Assembly (NCBI GenBank): GCA_030248135.1
Contig: JASANC010004931.1
Location: forward strand, 1 to 64,000
Direction: 5' to 3'
Length of the DNA: 64,000 nt
Origin: Theristus sp. LFF4_11
Lineage: Eukaryota > Nematoda > Chromadorea > Monhysterida > Xyalidae
This document shows, piece after piece, positions 27,825 through 42,000 of the stretch. Under the pieces are notes generated by a model. It saw only the letters and a list, made by a program, of their open reading frames with translations, was not told the DNA's origin and ran no database searches. A program made the position numbers and the translations under genes. Position 1 is the first letter of the stretch; the number at the start of each line of letters is the position of its first letter.

Positions 27825-28337
27825 TCAACCGGCTAACCCAAGCGACCGTTGTTCACGCAGGTATCGTTCCAGTTGCTGTTGTCGCTGTGCATCTTCGAGA
27901 TTCTCCTGAAAACACACGTGCATTCGTGATTTCGGCAGAGCCGTCCGACGGCGGTGCACGGTGACGGGCGCACATCACCGCAGCACGTGCGCCTGGCGAC
28001 CGCATCGTCGCATCCGTAGCATTTTGACAGCGAATGAGCAACAACAAAATTATTTCACATGGCTTTCAACAACAACAACAACAGGCGATATAGCTGCGAA
28101 CGCCCGTTGGTCAGTCCAGTATGAAGCAGCCAATCAGTGCGCCAGCTTGAAAACCACAACAAAAGCGCAGCGTACCACCAGCTCCGGCCGTGCCGCATTC
28201 GGCAGATTGCGTCGTCTGAGCGCCGTGCTGCGTGCGTTGTCCAGCCAGACGTAGTAGATCGAGCACGATGTGAACACGAGCGAGCCGAGCAGAAAGTATT
28301 TGCCGTAGAATCGGCGTTGTACGCGCGACGAACACAT
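27825..28337 (-). CDS. Small single-pass membrane protein, unrecognised (80 aa)
   Basis: Two exons on the minus strand, 28337-28176 and 27905-27825, joined in phase 0 (donor GTACGC, or three bases earlier at GTGGTA). The protein starts MCSSRVQRRF, has one hydrophobic helix (YFLLGSLVFTSCSIYYVWL), and a basic then Glu/Gln-rich tail (ENLEDAQRQQQLERYLREQR, then SLGLAG). A short basic N terminus, one helix and a charged helical tail are typical of mitochondrial inner-membrane assembly factors. The layout resembles PET117-sized proteins, but no diagnostic motif is visible, so I do not assign a function. An in-frame upstream ATG would add about 42 residues with no obvious signal. Confidence 0.55.
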
Positions 28338-30018
28338 TCGCTTGATTATTTTTGCGAAAAAAATCGAAGATTTTTCGCGTTTGTTTTTGCTTGGCAACAC
28401 AAAAACGTAATTTGCAATTTCCCTTTGCAGCAGGTTGGAACCGCCTGATCCATCCACCGGCAACAACCCATCTCCACATGCAAGTTTCCATTTTTGAGTT
28501 TTATTGCTGATTGATTACTATTTCTACCCCACTGTTTTGCCGCGCGTGATTGACTTCGACACATTGGTGACAGCGACGGGTCATATCATATGGAAAAGAC
28601 GCCAAAGAACGAACTACGCCAAGCAAGTGCTGCTATCACAGAGACAGTTTGACACAGTGAAAGTGCTTTTCAAAGAGATTTCAAAGAAAAATATCGTGTA
28701 AACAAAAGTTTCATGTAAAAACGGTACATATAGAATAAATACACAAGAAATACGCGACTGAAAAATGGGAATTTTGCAATCAACAAGAAACCGGCGACTG
28801 ATCAAGTTTTTTTGGAAACACAAAAATGTTCAACGCCTGTCCATAAACGCGGAAAAAGAAAATGTACTGCAATCCCCACGACTTGAAAGAAAAAAAATTA
28901 ACAAGCTTCCTTCCACACACATCATGAAATTTTCACCACACTACTGAAAATCTTGCACAAACAACAGATCACAGTAAGAAGGCACCAACAACTTTCCTTT
29001 AACAAATACCGTATTACCTCTAATAAACCCCCATGGGGGTTTATTTCTTCAGCGACTTCTGGGGGTGGGGGTTTATTTTTGGGGGGGCTTTATTTTTTTT
29101 TGGGCAAAATGGCAAAAAGACCTTCCATGGCAGGAAGGAAGTCGCAGAAACTTCTATTCTACATAGAAATTTCCTTTTACAACAGCCTTTTGTAATGAAA
29201 TTACCATTAACTCATCCATTTGGGGCCTTTGGTAGCATAATTTCATCATTTTCACTGCAACCAGCCACTGAATTCGCTGGGTATGTGTTTCAAACAGGTT
29301 TCAATAATCCCCCATGGGGGATTATTTTTGGGGGGGATTATTTGGAAACTTGTCGAGGGGGTGGGGGTTTATTTTTGGGGGGGGGGTTAATTTTGGGGGG
29401 GGGTTTAATAGAGGTAATACGGTAAAATACCACCAGAACACAATGCCCCCAAAATACTAATCCCCAACTTTACCACAACAGGAACTACGGAAATGGTCAG
29501 TGCTGACAGTTCGGCTAGATACCGTAGAGAACCAACTGCGGCAAGAATGTCGACACAAAAGTTCACAACGTTCGAATCGTGATATGAACACAACACATTA
29601 ATGATGGCGTTATTCTACCTAAATGCGCTTTTCTGACTCACACACAGAACACAACACCACATAGCAAATAACCTCGAAGCAATGTGCAGTCGCAGACTAA
29701 TAGTGGCAACAAATGTAAAGCTGGCGGAAACAATACCGGCGAGTCGCATAATTTGAAGAAGCTGACAATTTTAAAGAAAAAATCCGTTAGAGCAGAAAAT
29801 GTTTGCAACAGCAGCAGGTTTCACTCGATGTAGAGGCACAATGTGCTTGCTTGCTTGTGCATGTGCTAATTGAGTGACTCGGAACAAAACAGTAATTCCT
29901 GACCTGATTCATTGAATGTAACAAAAGACGATAAAAGAGGACAGCATTACAAATGGATTTTTTACTAAATAAATACAACCGTAGCGATTTCTTGTACTTT
30001 CAATAGCCCATCAGTCGT
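28338..30018. other. Spacer between small membrane protein gene and VPS13D 3' end
   Basis: 1.7 kb without recognisable genes, largely taken up by the G-rich MITE at 29007-29424. It must hold the VPS13D 3' UTR and the upstream region of the small gene. Confidence 0.6.
29007..29424. mobile_element. MITE with G-run arms and perfect internal palindromes
   Basis: Terminal inverted repeats of 24 bp begin TACCGTATTACCTCTA, with one mismatch between the two ends. Inside lie several runs of 5-10 Gs on the + strand next to TTTATTTTT. There are two perfect palindromes centred on CCCCCATGGGGG, at 29025-29042 (18 bp) and 29303-29326 (24 bp). No coding capacity. Confidence 0.75.
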
Positions 30019-33000
30019 TCAGCCCATCAGTTTCACGCTGGTTTCCTCGGGCACAATCAGACTGCGTTTGATGTCGTCGTGCTGCTGTTTAGCGTACAGA
30101 ATCTTGTGGCACAGCTGAAAAATAAAAAAAACAATCAATAACACCGACAATTGATCAAGAATCTCCAATAAAAGAGTCAAATAACTAAAAATTCCAAATG
30201 CACTAACCGCTTCAGCAAGCTCTCGGTTGTAACAGCGAATCTGTGTTTTCTTCGTGTCGTCAGCGCCATATGAACGCTGACGGATTTCTGGATAAACAAA
30301 ACTTGAAGATAACGCAATGTAACTGAGAAACGAAGAGCTTTCTCAATACAGCCTAGTCTAGCTTAACTGAGCACACGAGAATAATGTTTTTTTGTGAATT
30401 GCCCATCAAGCAGTTTAGCAACTTGGAAGCACCGACCGAGACAGACGTGCGCGTCCCTGTGCGGCACGACGAGCACACCCTGTAGATCGTGGTGTGCCAC
30501 CGACAGCAGCACGCGTTGCTCGTCCTGTTGACGTCGCACCAGGTAACATTGATCGGTGCAGATCAACAGCATCAACACGCTGCCGCCCGTCTCCGAGTGG
30601 TAGCACACGTCCAGGCTGAGGCAGCTGTCAATAAAAATGTGGACGCAGTTGGCGCACACTGAATCACCAGCACTCAATCAATATCAGATCAACCGAGTTG
30701 CATGGTGGAGGTGCATTTCGGTCTCTGGCCGACCTCAAATACATAAAGGGGGTAGGGGCTCATCAGTGATGTGCTTCTGTCGAATCAAAAAAACACCAGG
30801 ACACCAGGAATCGGTTATGATGAGCGCCGTTTCGCCACTCGACCACGACTGACTCACATTTCACCGGACTCGTCGCCGCTGATCGTCCGGAGGATGTTCT
30901 GCGCCTCCGCGAGCTGTTCACTGTACGCGGGCAGTGTGCCCCTCAGCGACCGCGTCACCCGCGGCAGACGTGCCCGTCGCACTGCCGCGCGCGTCTTGCG
31001 CCCGGTGCCGCCGCCGACGCTGACGACCGCCTCCTGGATCGCAGCACCGGTGCCGGACGCGAGGTCGAGCACGCCTTGGATCGGTTTCGTCACCATGCCG
31101 ACCAGGCCCCGCGTGACGCCCTTCACGACCTCCTGTTTGTTGCACACGGTGATTAGAAAATATAGCCGAAGTGTAACACTCAACAGTTTCGGTATTCTGG
31201 CGTCAGAAACTTGCATGGTGATTGACATGGTGGGTTGAGGAGACAAATCCGTAAGCGCAATTCAAAAACCGTCCAATTATTTCATTTGCTGCAATTTACA
31301 GGTCAGCTTTACTGCGTGGAGTTGCGTTCGAGAACAGAAAGAGGGGACACCGGACAGACAACACAACGCTCACTGCAACCAGCCAACCAACCATCGGCTT
31401 GCCGTGCGTGCGTGCGTCATGCACCCCGGTGTAGACGTTCGTGGGCAACGAGGTGGCAATGCCGACGACGCCGATTCCGAGGCCCTGCAGGCCCGAGTAG
31501 ATGTGCGCCAAACCAGCGGAGCCGCCGTGGCGATGTCCGTACATGCGTGCGCGCAGTCGCGCTTGCTCGTGCGCGTTGTCCAGCGCCACGCGACCCACCG
31601 ACCACGAGAGCGAGTTGGACACCTGAATGGCATGGGCAGCATGGAGGCAGGTGTATGTGGCGAAAATGTACAATCAGCAACAGGACATGCCGATTGGTTG
31701 TCGCTGTGTCACGCACATACAGTCAAACTGGAAATCATGGGCAACCCGCTGATTGGCTGCTTATGAACTGAGCTCACCAGAGTGACCGTCAGCCGAGTGC
31801 AGCCAATCAGCATGCCCGATTCAAAAGCCACAATGCACAAATTGCACATGTTTTACAGTTTGACTGCAGGAGCACTCACTCCACAACGAGTGCTGTGTTC
31901 ACATGATGCGACCAACCTTGACAAGTGAATTGCTGAGTCCATGTCCGACACCAGTGACGAGTCCACCAACACTGCCCTCGAGCACGCCACCCCAAATGTC
32001 TTCGGCTAAACTCAGCGGATTACCGAGGAAGTCAACATGACCGAGAATTCGTTTCGCCTGGCCTCGGAACTTTTCTGGAAACACATCGGTGAACACAATT
32101 TACAGAACACTGCTGCAGGATGCGAAGATCACAAACTCAAACACTACTGACGCGCAAAGTGTTTCTGAATGGCGTCCCAGAGGAAGTCGTACGTCTCGAA
32201 GTAGTAACGCTGCTGGAACGGCTCGAGGTTGATGGCGGCATTTTCGAACTGCACCGTCATCGGCGCATTCCACTGTTGTTTCACGTGCTGCAGCGGCGCC
32301 GGCAGTGGGTCGGCTGTGATCAGACTCAGGTAAATCTGCAATAAGCATGCTTTTGTTCAGAAAGTGACGTTTTTCATAAGAGTTTGCGGCCATCCATGCA
32401 ATCATGTCCGATCGCACAACAAACAAGCACAATCTCACATGTCACCACTACCGTGGTGGAACCGATCCTGGACGCTTCAATTCGAGAATTCCACCAGTTA
32501 CCTGTCCAAAATCGAGCAGCAAATGTCCAAAGTAGCAGCGTCTAGCAGCGAGTCGGTCCGGCCGTTGTGGATCGGCGTCTGGGAGCACAATCGCATCGCC
32601 ATCCGGTGCAGTGGCCGACAACGACTGCTGCACGAACTGCACCAGACGCCACAGCAGCGGCTCTTCAACGTGTACGGCCATTTTGCGCATGTGCAGTGTG
32701 AACGTCTGAATAATGAAACACATTCGAAACGGGAGTGAAGCCGTTTCGATCGTTCGTATCTGATCGCGTATTCAAAGTACAGCTTCATAGTAGAGCGTAA
32801 TTTAAACAACGAAAAAAACCGTTTTTCCATCCAAAGCACAACGATCCATCAACCTGAATCATCTAATGTGCACGCGTATTTCAAGCGAATCAGCAGATCG
32901 CAAACCAACTGAACGCCTTGGTCAGATCACCTCAAACGCATCATAGGTGGGCGACGCCACCCAGTGCATCTCCATCTTCAGCGCCGGTATGCACGTGGCG

Positions 33001-36000
33001 TGCTGCGTCTGCGTCTCCACTGCCGCATCGCCGTCGTCAACCGACGCGCGTGCGTACAGCAGATTCCAGCTTTCGGCCGTCAACAGTTGATTGTCCGCCT
33101 GGGTAAGTTCTTTGAGTAAAATGCATATGACCTTCGTTCGGCAATCGCTGTTTAAAGTGAAACGTGGTCAAGTTCAAGTAGAATGGGAGGGAAAACGTGA
33201 TGAAGTGTGTCTTTTTCAAATCACAAATGACAAAAATTGGAATGGAGTGAAGTGGTGTATAAATTCGCCTGAATTTCAATGACGTCCACGGCCGCCTGGT
33301 ACGCATCGCCAGTGCGTGACACACGAAAGAAGCAGCCGGCCATTCGGCAGTAGATCAACTCGTGCATCAGCGGTGGCGCGGTGACCAGCGAGATGCCGAT
33401 GCCTGCGCACAAACACAAACAAAGCGTGCTTAAGCAGTCGCAAAAACGAATCAATCAAACAAGCGACAGGAGAGCGCCGTTGGAAGCTGCGGTGCTGACC
33501 AGCATTAAGCGTGACACCGAGCTCAACGTTGATGGCGTCCGCAACGTCCTCCACGGCCACACCAGTCTGCGTGTTCTCATTGCCGTGCAGCGTCGAACTG
33601 GACGCGCTTTGCGCCCGTTGCTTCTCACCAACGCCACGACCTTGCTTTTTTTTACTGCGACTGGCTGCCTTCATGTCCGTGATGCGTACCACTCGAGTGG
33701 GACCCTAGTAGAACTTATCAGTTTTTCAAATTCAATGCCACAGTCAGAACAATGGCTTGTCAAAACATAATCCTGATTGTTCAACTGTAAAACTGTTTCT
33801 AAACTAATAATTCAGCAGCGCTCAGTGACAACCTGGTGTAAAATCGTGACCGCCAGGCGTCCACTGCCTGGTTTCTCTTTCCTCCTCTCAATCAGTTGTT
33901 CATCGGGCACATGCGCAGTGTGCGTGTGGCCCGCATTGGGCGCATTGCTTGATCGTGCTGACAGCACTGCCGATTGGCCGGCCATCATTTTCGCGGCCGA
34001 CGACGACTGCACGAACATGCCGCTGATGCCGCAGTGCATTCGGCCGTTCTGAAACAGACCAGGCGTATTCATGGAGGCAGTATTCACGGCAGCGTATGTC
34101 TCTGACTGCGCAACGTTACTGCACGTGTACTGTCTTGTGAAACGAGTGCTTTATCATAGACAACGCCGATGCCAGTGCAGAACGACTCATATGAATCAGA
34201 ACTGACCGTGTCGAACGCCCAGTGCTGCGTGGCGTGTCTGCGTGCGTCGATCCTCTGCAGCATCAGCGGCGCGTCAGCAGCGCCATCCGGCGGCGAGTCA
34301 CGTGACGTCAGCACGTCCAGCACGTACGCGATGCCGGTGGTCGACTCGGTGATGCCGATGTTCTCCAGGACGCCGTCAGCGGTCATTCGCCACAGCTGAG
34401 TCGGACGGGTGGCGTCCTGAACGCATTTCACAAGCACTCAAAGGGTTACATGCCTCTAAATTAGCGCAAATGCTGCCACGCAATCAGCGCACAAGTTTCA
34501 ACGTGCACGACGTCGAACGTGAACATGTCGGCAACATGCTATTCAGCGTTCGAATGCATTTTGACAACGTCAGAGAAACGCGTAACACGCAGAGGCGCAC
34601 CATTTTGTTCAGTATCACTTTGCCGCCCTTCAGCACGTCCAACACCAGCTCCTGTGCGTCGCACTGTACACGAGAACAGTATCTGAAATCGTGAACACAT
34701 GCACAAATCCGGAAAACAACTACCAAGAGTCGCCGAATAGGTTTCCGTATTTCAGATGAACATGAAGTTCTTGCAGTTTTATCGCAGTATCCGTAGTTCG
34801 CAAGCTAAAATCAATGAAGCGCACAAACACAAACGCAAACGCAAACAGCAACGCACAACGGATCAAAGGTCGCTGCGAACGCAATGAACGTGTAGTTCTC
34901 GTAGATCAACGGCTCGCAAGTGCCGAGCATCGTCAGATCGTAGAGTTGCGAGCGATTGCGGTAAACGGTGAGACTGAGCAGCTGGCTGCCGAGCGGCTCG
35001 TCCCACGCGTAGTCAACTGAAAACAGCGAACAAAAGCTGAAAATCGCATGCTTTCCTCATTGATTGGCATTAATCTTGTCGCCTCGAGAATGGCGAAACT
35101 CAAAAACGTCTGCGACGATTTTTCTGATTGCACGTGCGAGTTTTTTGTTCAGCAGCAGCAACTGCCCGTACGCGCTGACCGCTTGCATGCGCATGCACGA
35201 TGTGCCGGTGGTGTGCGTCCGAGCAGCCATCTTGTCGGTACATCAGCGGCACTTCACTGCCGTTGTCCAGTCTGATCGGCGGTGGAAACGTGTCCGCGTC
35301 CGTGATGGTCACGCAGTACACGGAACCGACCAGTGTCACCTCGACACGCAGAAACTCCGGGCGTCCGTCGACATCACTGCAAAGATGGAGGACACGTTTG
35401 CAGTCGCAGTCTCAGTTTATGGCTGATGAAACGCGCTTTGATTCCTTATAAACTCAACCAATCGCACATAACTGAACATTGCTTGAAACAAAAAAAATAT
35501 GGAAACTTAAGGAAATGAAAACAAAACGACAATGTTGAACGCAAAACTAAAACGAAAAACAAAACGGAACAAACCGGATGTTCAAATGAAACGAGCATAG
35601 TCGATCGATACGAAAGCCGGACGACCAGTGCGGCAGGTCGTTGCGTTTCACGGCCAACAGCAAGTCCTTGTCCGCTCGCGACCAATGCCAGACGAAACTG
35701 CAGTTCGGCGAGATCGTCGAGTGGTGCGCGCAGTCCTGTGCACTTGTCTTTTTGTGATCGTATCGCTTTTTATGAAAATCATTTCCGCTTTTCAACTTTC
35801 GTTGGCTTGTTTACCGTTTTTGTACAGGAACAACTACTACGTGCACGCCCACCGGTTGGATGGTAGTTCTCTTTCAATTGGCGAGGAGGGGATCAAAGCA
35901 ACGAATGGCTGAATCACTTAACTGATTTTCGCGTCACCTAAACCGTATTTCAGTTACAAAACCACTGCACTGACGTTGACATCGTGCTGTTGAGCGACGG

Positions 36001-39000
36001 TCAAATGGAATCTCGAGCGATTGTCGAGCACATGACGCGCGGTCAGAATCACGGCGGTCGTGTTTGTGTACAATCCAACACCAGGGCGCACTTCGACGCC
36101 GATGCTGTACACCCTGGAAACCAAATATAGCGCGTGAAATGTGAAACTCAGGCAAAGCGCAACGAGATCCGGCGAACAAATCCGTAACGAACGAACATTT
36201 CCGGTCGGTAAGCATCATCGCTTTCCAGTTTCAAGTTTCGCTCAAGAACACCACGCTGCAGCGGGAACTTGCGCGTCCACAGTGGGCGAGCGGAGTGGCT
36301 CTCGGCAAATTTTCGTCCGATACGAACGTTCAGACTGAAATTCCGAGTGATTATTTCAATTTTGAAATGAAAAAACAAGTCCACCATTATCGCTGTGAAA
36401 ATGTGCAAACTGCAAACTGCAACGAACGCAGGCGGCGCGTTTCGATCGGCGAAGCTGAACATGAGCGGCGTTTTGTTGCGCGCCTGCTCGTGCTCGTCGT
36501 ACTGGCCGGCGGCGACGTCGCCCACCGAGTCCTGGCGAAACACCAGCGGGATGCCCGTCTTGTTCACCAGCCAATACGGAGACGAGATGGTCAGCTTGAA
36601 CAGCACGAACATTGTTGCAAATATTGCGACAGTTGCCTGTTGCGCCGCTCACGACATGATTTTGCACCGGTATAGTGGACGGCCAAAAATAACAATATCG
36701 CGCCATTTTTAACAGGTTGATTTTGATTTATATTTTCTCCGATTGTGTGGTCAAAAAACAATCAGCAGATTGGCTGCTCCTGAATAGGGCGCGGCGCACT
36801 GATTCGTCGAACGAGCTCGACACACAGCCAATCTCTATGTCAGATTGGAGTTGCGAACGTGTATCGCAGTTTGAGTGCGTGTGCTGCCTGGCAGTGTGAA
36901 AGTCGACCGACCCTGACGGCGCCCGCGCGCATCGGCGTCACCGTGGCGCGCAACAGCAGCATGCGCTGGTGCCAGTCGAGCATGCGCACGTCGAACGCGA
37001 GCTCCTCGACGACGTCGACGATGCTGTACGAGGCGTCGTGCACGTCGGCGCTGTTGAACGATTCGGTCGCGATGTTGAACTCAATCGGCATGCTCACGTC
37101 GATCTGCGAAATTATTGCTCGCCCGTCACGGGTAACACATAAAACGGTGGTCGCAAGCAACATTGAGCAACAATGTGGCGCAACTCAAAACCGAGCGAGC
37201 ATCACTGAGCAGCGCGTACCATTAGTCACCCTCGTGGCCTGCTGGTAGTGCGTTAGATCATTGTCTGTGCGGTTGGGGGATCGAGCCTTGCCGAGGGGTG
37301 TATAGGCACTTTAAATGACAGAACACTCGATGGGCGCCCTACTCAATGGCGTTCTGTACGCTTCTCTGGGTTAGCGCTGGCTAAAAACATCGCCTAAAAT
37401 GCCAACAACAACGACAACATCACCATGGACATGGCGACATGCCGGCCGAGTGGCACCCGTTGCTGCAGATTGTAGCCAGCCACCGAGATCGTCATGTCAA
37501 CCGGCAACAAATTGACGACCACAAACGGCGGCACAACGGTGATCGTGTGTGCGGGGTACAACTGGTGATTCGGCAGTTGCACTCGACTGCGCACGTACGT
37601 TGCAGCGGAGTCTGCTGACGACACAGACATACGCAGGTCCTGCTGCTGTGGGTAGTGCTCGTGCTTGATGCAGACGCACACGCTGCAACAACAATAAAAC
37701 GCTCATATCGTTATGTTTGCGTTCGACTTGTTGACATGGCGATTTGAAAACGCTTCAGTAGTACAAAAAGCGCTTTGACCAGCTGAAATCACGTAATGCA
37801 TATTCTGGGCTAGTTCACATACAGCCAATCAGCGAATTGCCGGTGAAATGTTTCACTGGTAATCACATTAAGTTTCACCGAAAACACAATAAATAAAACG
37901 CAACCGATAAGGCGGGTGTCTGTAGCGGTCGGTGTCACAGAGGCGATGCAGATTTACAGACTGTCCCTTCATTTTCACCTGCTGCCAACTGATTGGCGGA
38001 CACCAATGCACCGACCAACTGCCGATTGGACGAACCTGCATTTTACGTGCACAAATATTTTACACATTCCTCAAGATACTTTTCAGCAGAATCTGAATTG
38101 CTAGTCTGGCATAGTTCCACTGTGAGACCCGCTTCAACACAAAAAAACAGTGAAGAATTTTTTTATTACCTGCAGTCGACATTGTGCGTAGCGCAACGGT
38201 GCTGGCACACAGGCGCCCGGCTGAATTTGCAGTGTGTACTTGTCTGAAATACAGAAATCAAATGATCGTTTTTTGACGAATTTCCAAATAGCGCATGTTC
38301 ATTGTGGTTGTTGGTGTGCCTCCTGGTCGCAAGGCTAATGTGTGCCAAGGTGCGAGCAGCACAAGCCCAGCGCACACCCACCAGTGACAGCGCCGTCACT
38401 GTTGTCGAGCAACACGCCCAGCACATCCGGCAATGCGTTCACCAGCAACAACGCCGAACGCACGCTCACGATCTTGCGACCCTCGGCGTCCATCGTCACC
38501 ACGATCACAATGCGTGTCACCGAGTCTGCGTGCTGCAACAGTGGACACACAACGGTGGACGTTGCACATTGTGCTCGCATCCATTTCCCAGAACGACAAT
38601 CAGACTGATGTTTTTTCATTAATTATTCGCGTACCGGTTTCCGGAAACCATAAGGTACCAAACTCCGGTGGAAACGGGCAATGCTCTGCCCCGAGTCCAA
38701 TTCATCCTCGGCTCTGGAGGAAGAAGACCATCAGATGTTGTTGGTCACTTCAGTTTCTCTATTATGTGTCTTGTCCACAGCGGGGTTCGGGTTCAAACTT
38801 TCCACCTACAGAACGATAGACAAAAGTCCTACACCTGCGCTACAGACGCGACACTTATGAGAAAACTTCTAAAGAAACATGCACTTAAAATCAGATGACA
38901 TGTTTGTTTTCGTCAAGTAAAAAAATGATGGCTTTTCACTGACGAATGGCGCCGTCGACTTGACGCTTGGTTGACGCTGCGCGCGCACCAAACGAAAGTA

Positions 39001-42000
39001 GGTGCCAACCGAGTCAACAGCGACCGGTGAACAGTCATGCCATCCATCAGCCTTGATCACCAACTGGTTTGCCTGCAAAGGCACGCCGACGCCAGCTGTC
39101 GTGTCATCGCGCATGTCCTGCAATAATCACTCGCAAAGCGTTTCGGTCTCGCCGGCGCCAAATGTCAGTCAGCTGTGTTCAGTCACAATGCGTCCTCAAA
39201 TACTGGCTTCATGGAATGCCGCTTCAGCTTGTTTCTGGCACTCGCCGTGTCATCAGCCAACAAACGCTGACGTCCAGCGTTGTATAAGTGTGTGCGTTCG
39301 CGACTGACGTTGGCAAACAAACTGCGCGGAAACTCGAACGCCACGGCGTGCTCGGGCGGCACAGTGGTCCATTTGGCCGGCGTGCGCTGCGCGGCCGTGC
39401 ACTCGGTCGTGAACGCCACCGTCGCGCCCGTCTCATTCTTGAGCACGTACGGCAGATGCTCACTGCGCTGCAGCGCGTTCACGTTGCTGCAAACACGAAC
39501 ACCCATCTCAACGCGGAAACACCATTTAGTTTTTCGTCCCGTACGCACAAACGTCGTTCTAAATCCCGTGCGCAAACTAGTCGTGTCCGTAATGCGTTAA
39601 GATAGCACACACGACACGATTTCTAAATCGCGTGACCATTTTTTTACGTGTCGTGTCCGTGCGTACGCACAAAAAACTAATTGCTAAACGCGCCTTCACT
39701 CGGACGGTGCCCGTCCAACACGCACTAATTCGACGATTCATTCAGTCAGAACAGAAGTGCAGTCAGCACACGTCACACTGACACTGCAACTGTATAGTAC
39801 ACCAACCGAAACTCCGTGTCCAGCGATTCGCGCACATTCGGCCAGCGCGTTGTGAATTGAGTGAACTGCTGCAGAAACACTTCGGTCAAATTGAAGTCGA
39901 GTACGCTGGCTAAAAAAAATCGACAGTGAGTTTGATAAATAACACACAGCCTTCTTCATTATTATGCATGGTGTTTATGGTTTAAGTGAGTGCCTTGGTA
40001 GTCAATGATGATTGTCTGTTGATGATACACTTCTGGTGGTTTTCCGATTTAAAATCCAGTCTTGTAACAAGACAATCGGATGTAATAAAATAAGAATTAT
40101 CCAAAAAAAAACAGTCAACTTCATAGAACCGCAGTTTTTGTGTCGCCGACCTGTCGCTTGTGTGACGAGCGTGAACAAGCGCGCCGCTGGCTCGTATTTC
40201 CACGAGACGAAATCAACGATGCACGGCTCCAGCAACGGCTCCCAGCCATACATTCGTTCGTTGAAGTAATCGCAGAGCACACTGAGCGTGCATGAGCCGA
40301 GCACATTGTCGACGTCGAACGTTTGGTCGAGGTCGACGTCTGCAAAATGCACATCGTGAAAGTAAAATGCAAACGGAATATGACGAAAGTCGCGCTGAAC
40401 TTGGCCGAAAACTACCACGCACGACTTACTTGCGAAATTCACGCGAACCAGTGGACACCGACTATCCTGGTAATCGTCAAGCAACCACAACGAGAAATTG
40501 TTGCATTTCACCTGTCATGAAATGACGGAGATTGAAATTCGGTAACAGAGACATTCGGAAAGCAAGTGTTTTGCAGTTTCCAAGGTCACCACTAACCACC
40601 AATTTTGACAACTCCAACCACGAGCCAGAATGTTGCGCATCGAGCTTGGCGGCATCGTCAGCGGGATCAGTGCCGCTCAACTGTAAGCCGGTGATCACAG
40701 CATGACAGATCAAATAGTCACGGTAGGACAAACGAGCGACCAGGCTGCGAACGTCAACCTGAAAATGAAAGGAAATGGTTTTGCTTCTTACATTTACGTT
40801 CGATCATTGCAACAATGGTTTCGCTGAAAAAAAAACCCATAAAAGCAGTCTCCCACTCACTTCGATGCGATGCCTCTGCGGCGGCACCGCATTCAGTCCC
40901 TGTTGCACGTGACTGCCATGCGATTTGCGCAGCTCTCTGCGCATTTCAACGGAAGCACCGAATCGATTCGTGATTGCACAGAGCGTCTCGATGGCACTCG
41001 AGTACAGACAACTGGCCAGCTGCACCGACTGCGCGTCAACACTGGTGCGCACCTCGCCATGCTCATCCGGACGCAGATGCAACACGGCCGTGCACTGAAA
41101 CAGAAACGTCTGCCGACGGACATGCGTACAATCGATCTCGTTAATATATGCAACTATAGCTGATTGGTTGGTCATGGGCAATTCTCAGCGCTGATTGCTT
41201 GCTCATTACGTCATGTTGCATAGATTTTCCAGATGGACTGTAGTCATTTTTTTACTGTATTTATCTTGACACGATGTTACTGAATGACGAGAAAGATTAT
41301 CAGAAGAACCGATATTGAGTCGATCACCGTTGCCCGATTGGTGTAGACAAATAAACACACTGCGAAGTCTCACCCGAGCAATCACAGCGAGACTGTTGCG
41401 CGCTGCCGTGTCCTCAAGAAACACAATGTTACAGTCGCGCAGGTTCACTTTCAGTTCCGATTCACTGCCAGCCTGTTAAAGCCAATGTTCTTCGGCACAA
41501 TCGTTTCTTTGATAGATATAAAATTACCATAGTACTGAGTATCACCATCAAATCAACCTGCATATCCGACAGTGAGCGCTCAATGACGCCTGTGGGCGCG
41601 GCCATGTGCACCCCGGTGACACGGCCATACTTCATGGTCGGACGAAGATGGGCGCACTCTGAAAGCAAACACATTGCTGACACTTGGCATGATGATGAAA
41701 TGCAACGAACGATCGCAAGTTAACAATCATACCAAGACACTGAAAGAACAAAGGATCACAGATAGAATAAGACCACTGAAACAACCACAAAAGCGACGAC
41801 ACCACACAACAACAAATACGAAGGGAGACACTGAAATGAACGAAACATACTCGATTGAACGCGCAACTTCGCTCGCATGCAGTCTGACGTGGCAGAACAA
41901 AATAAGACACAAATTTAAACGAAAATGAAATATAAACCAAAAAACCTTTGGAAAAAGACCAACTTTTCTCGATGTCGGTCAACGGATACAGATGCGTCAC

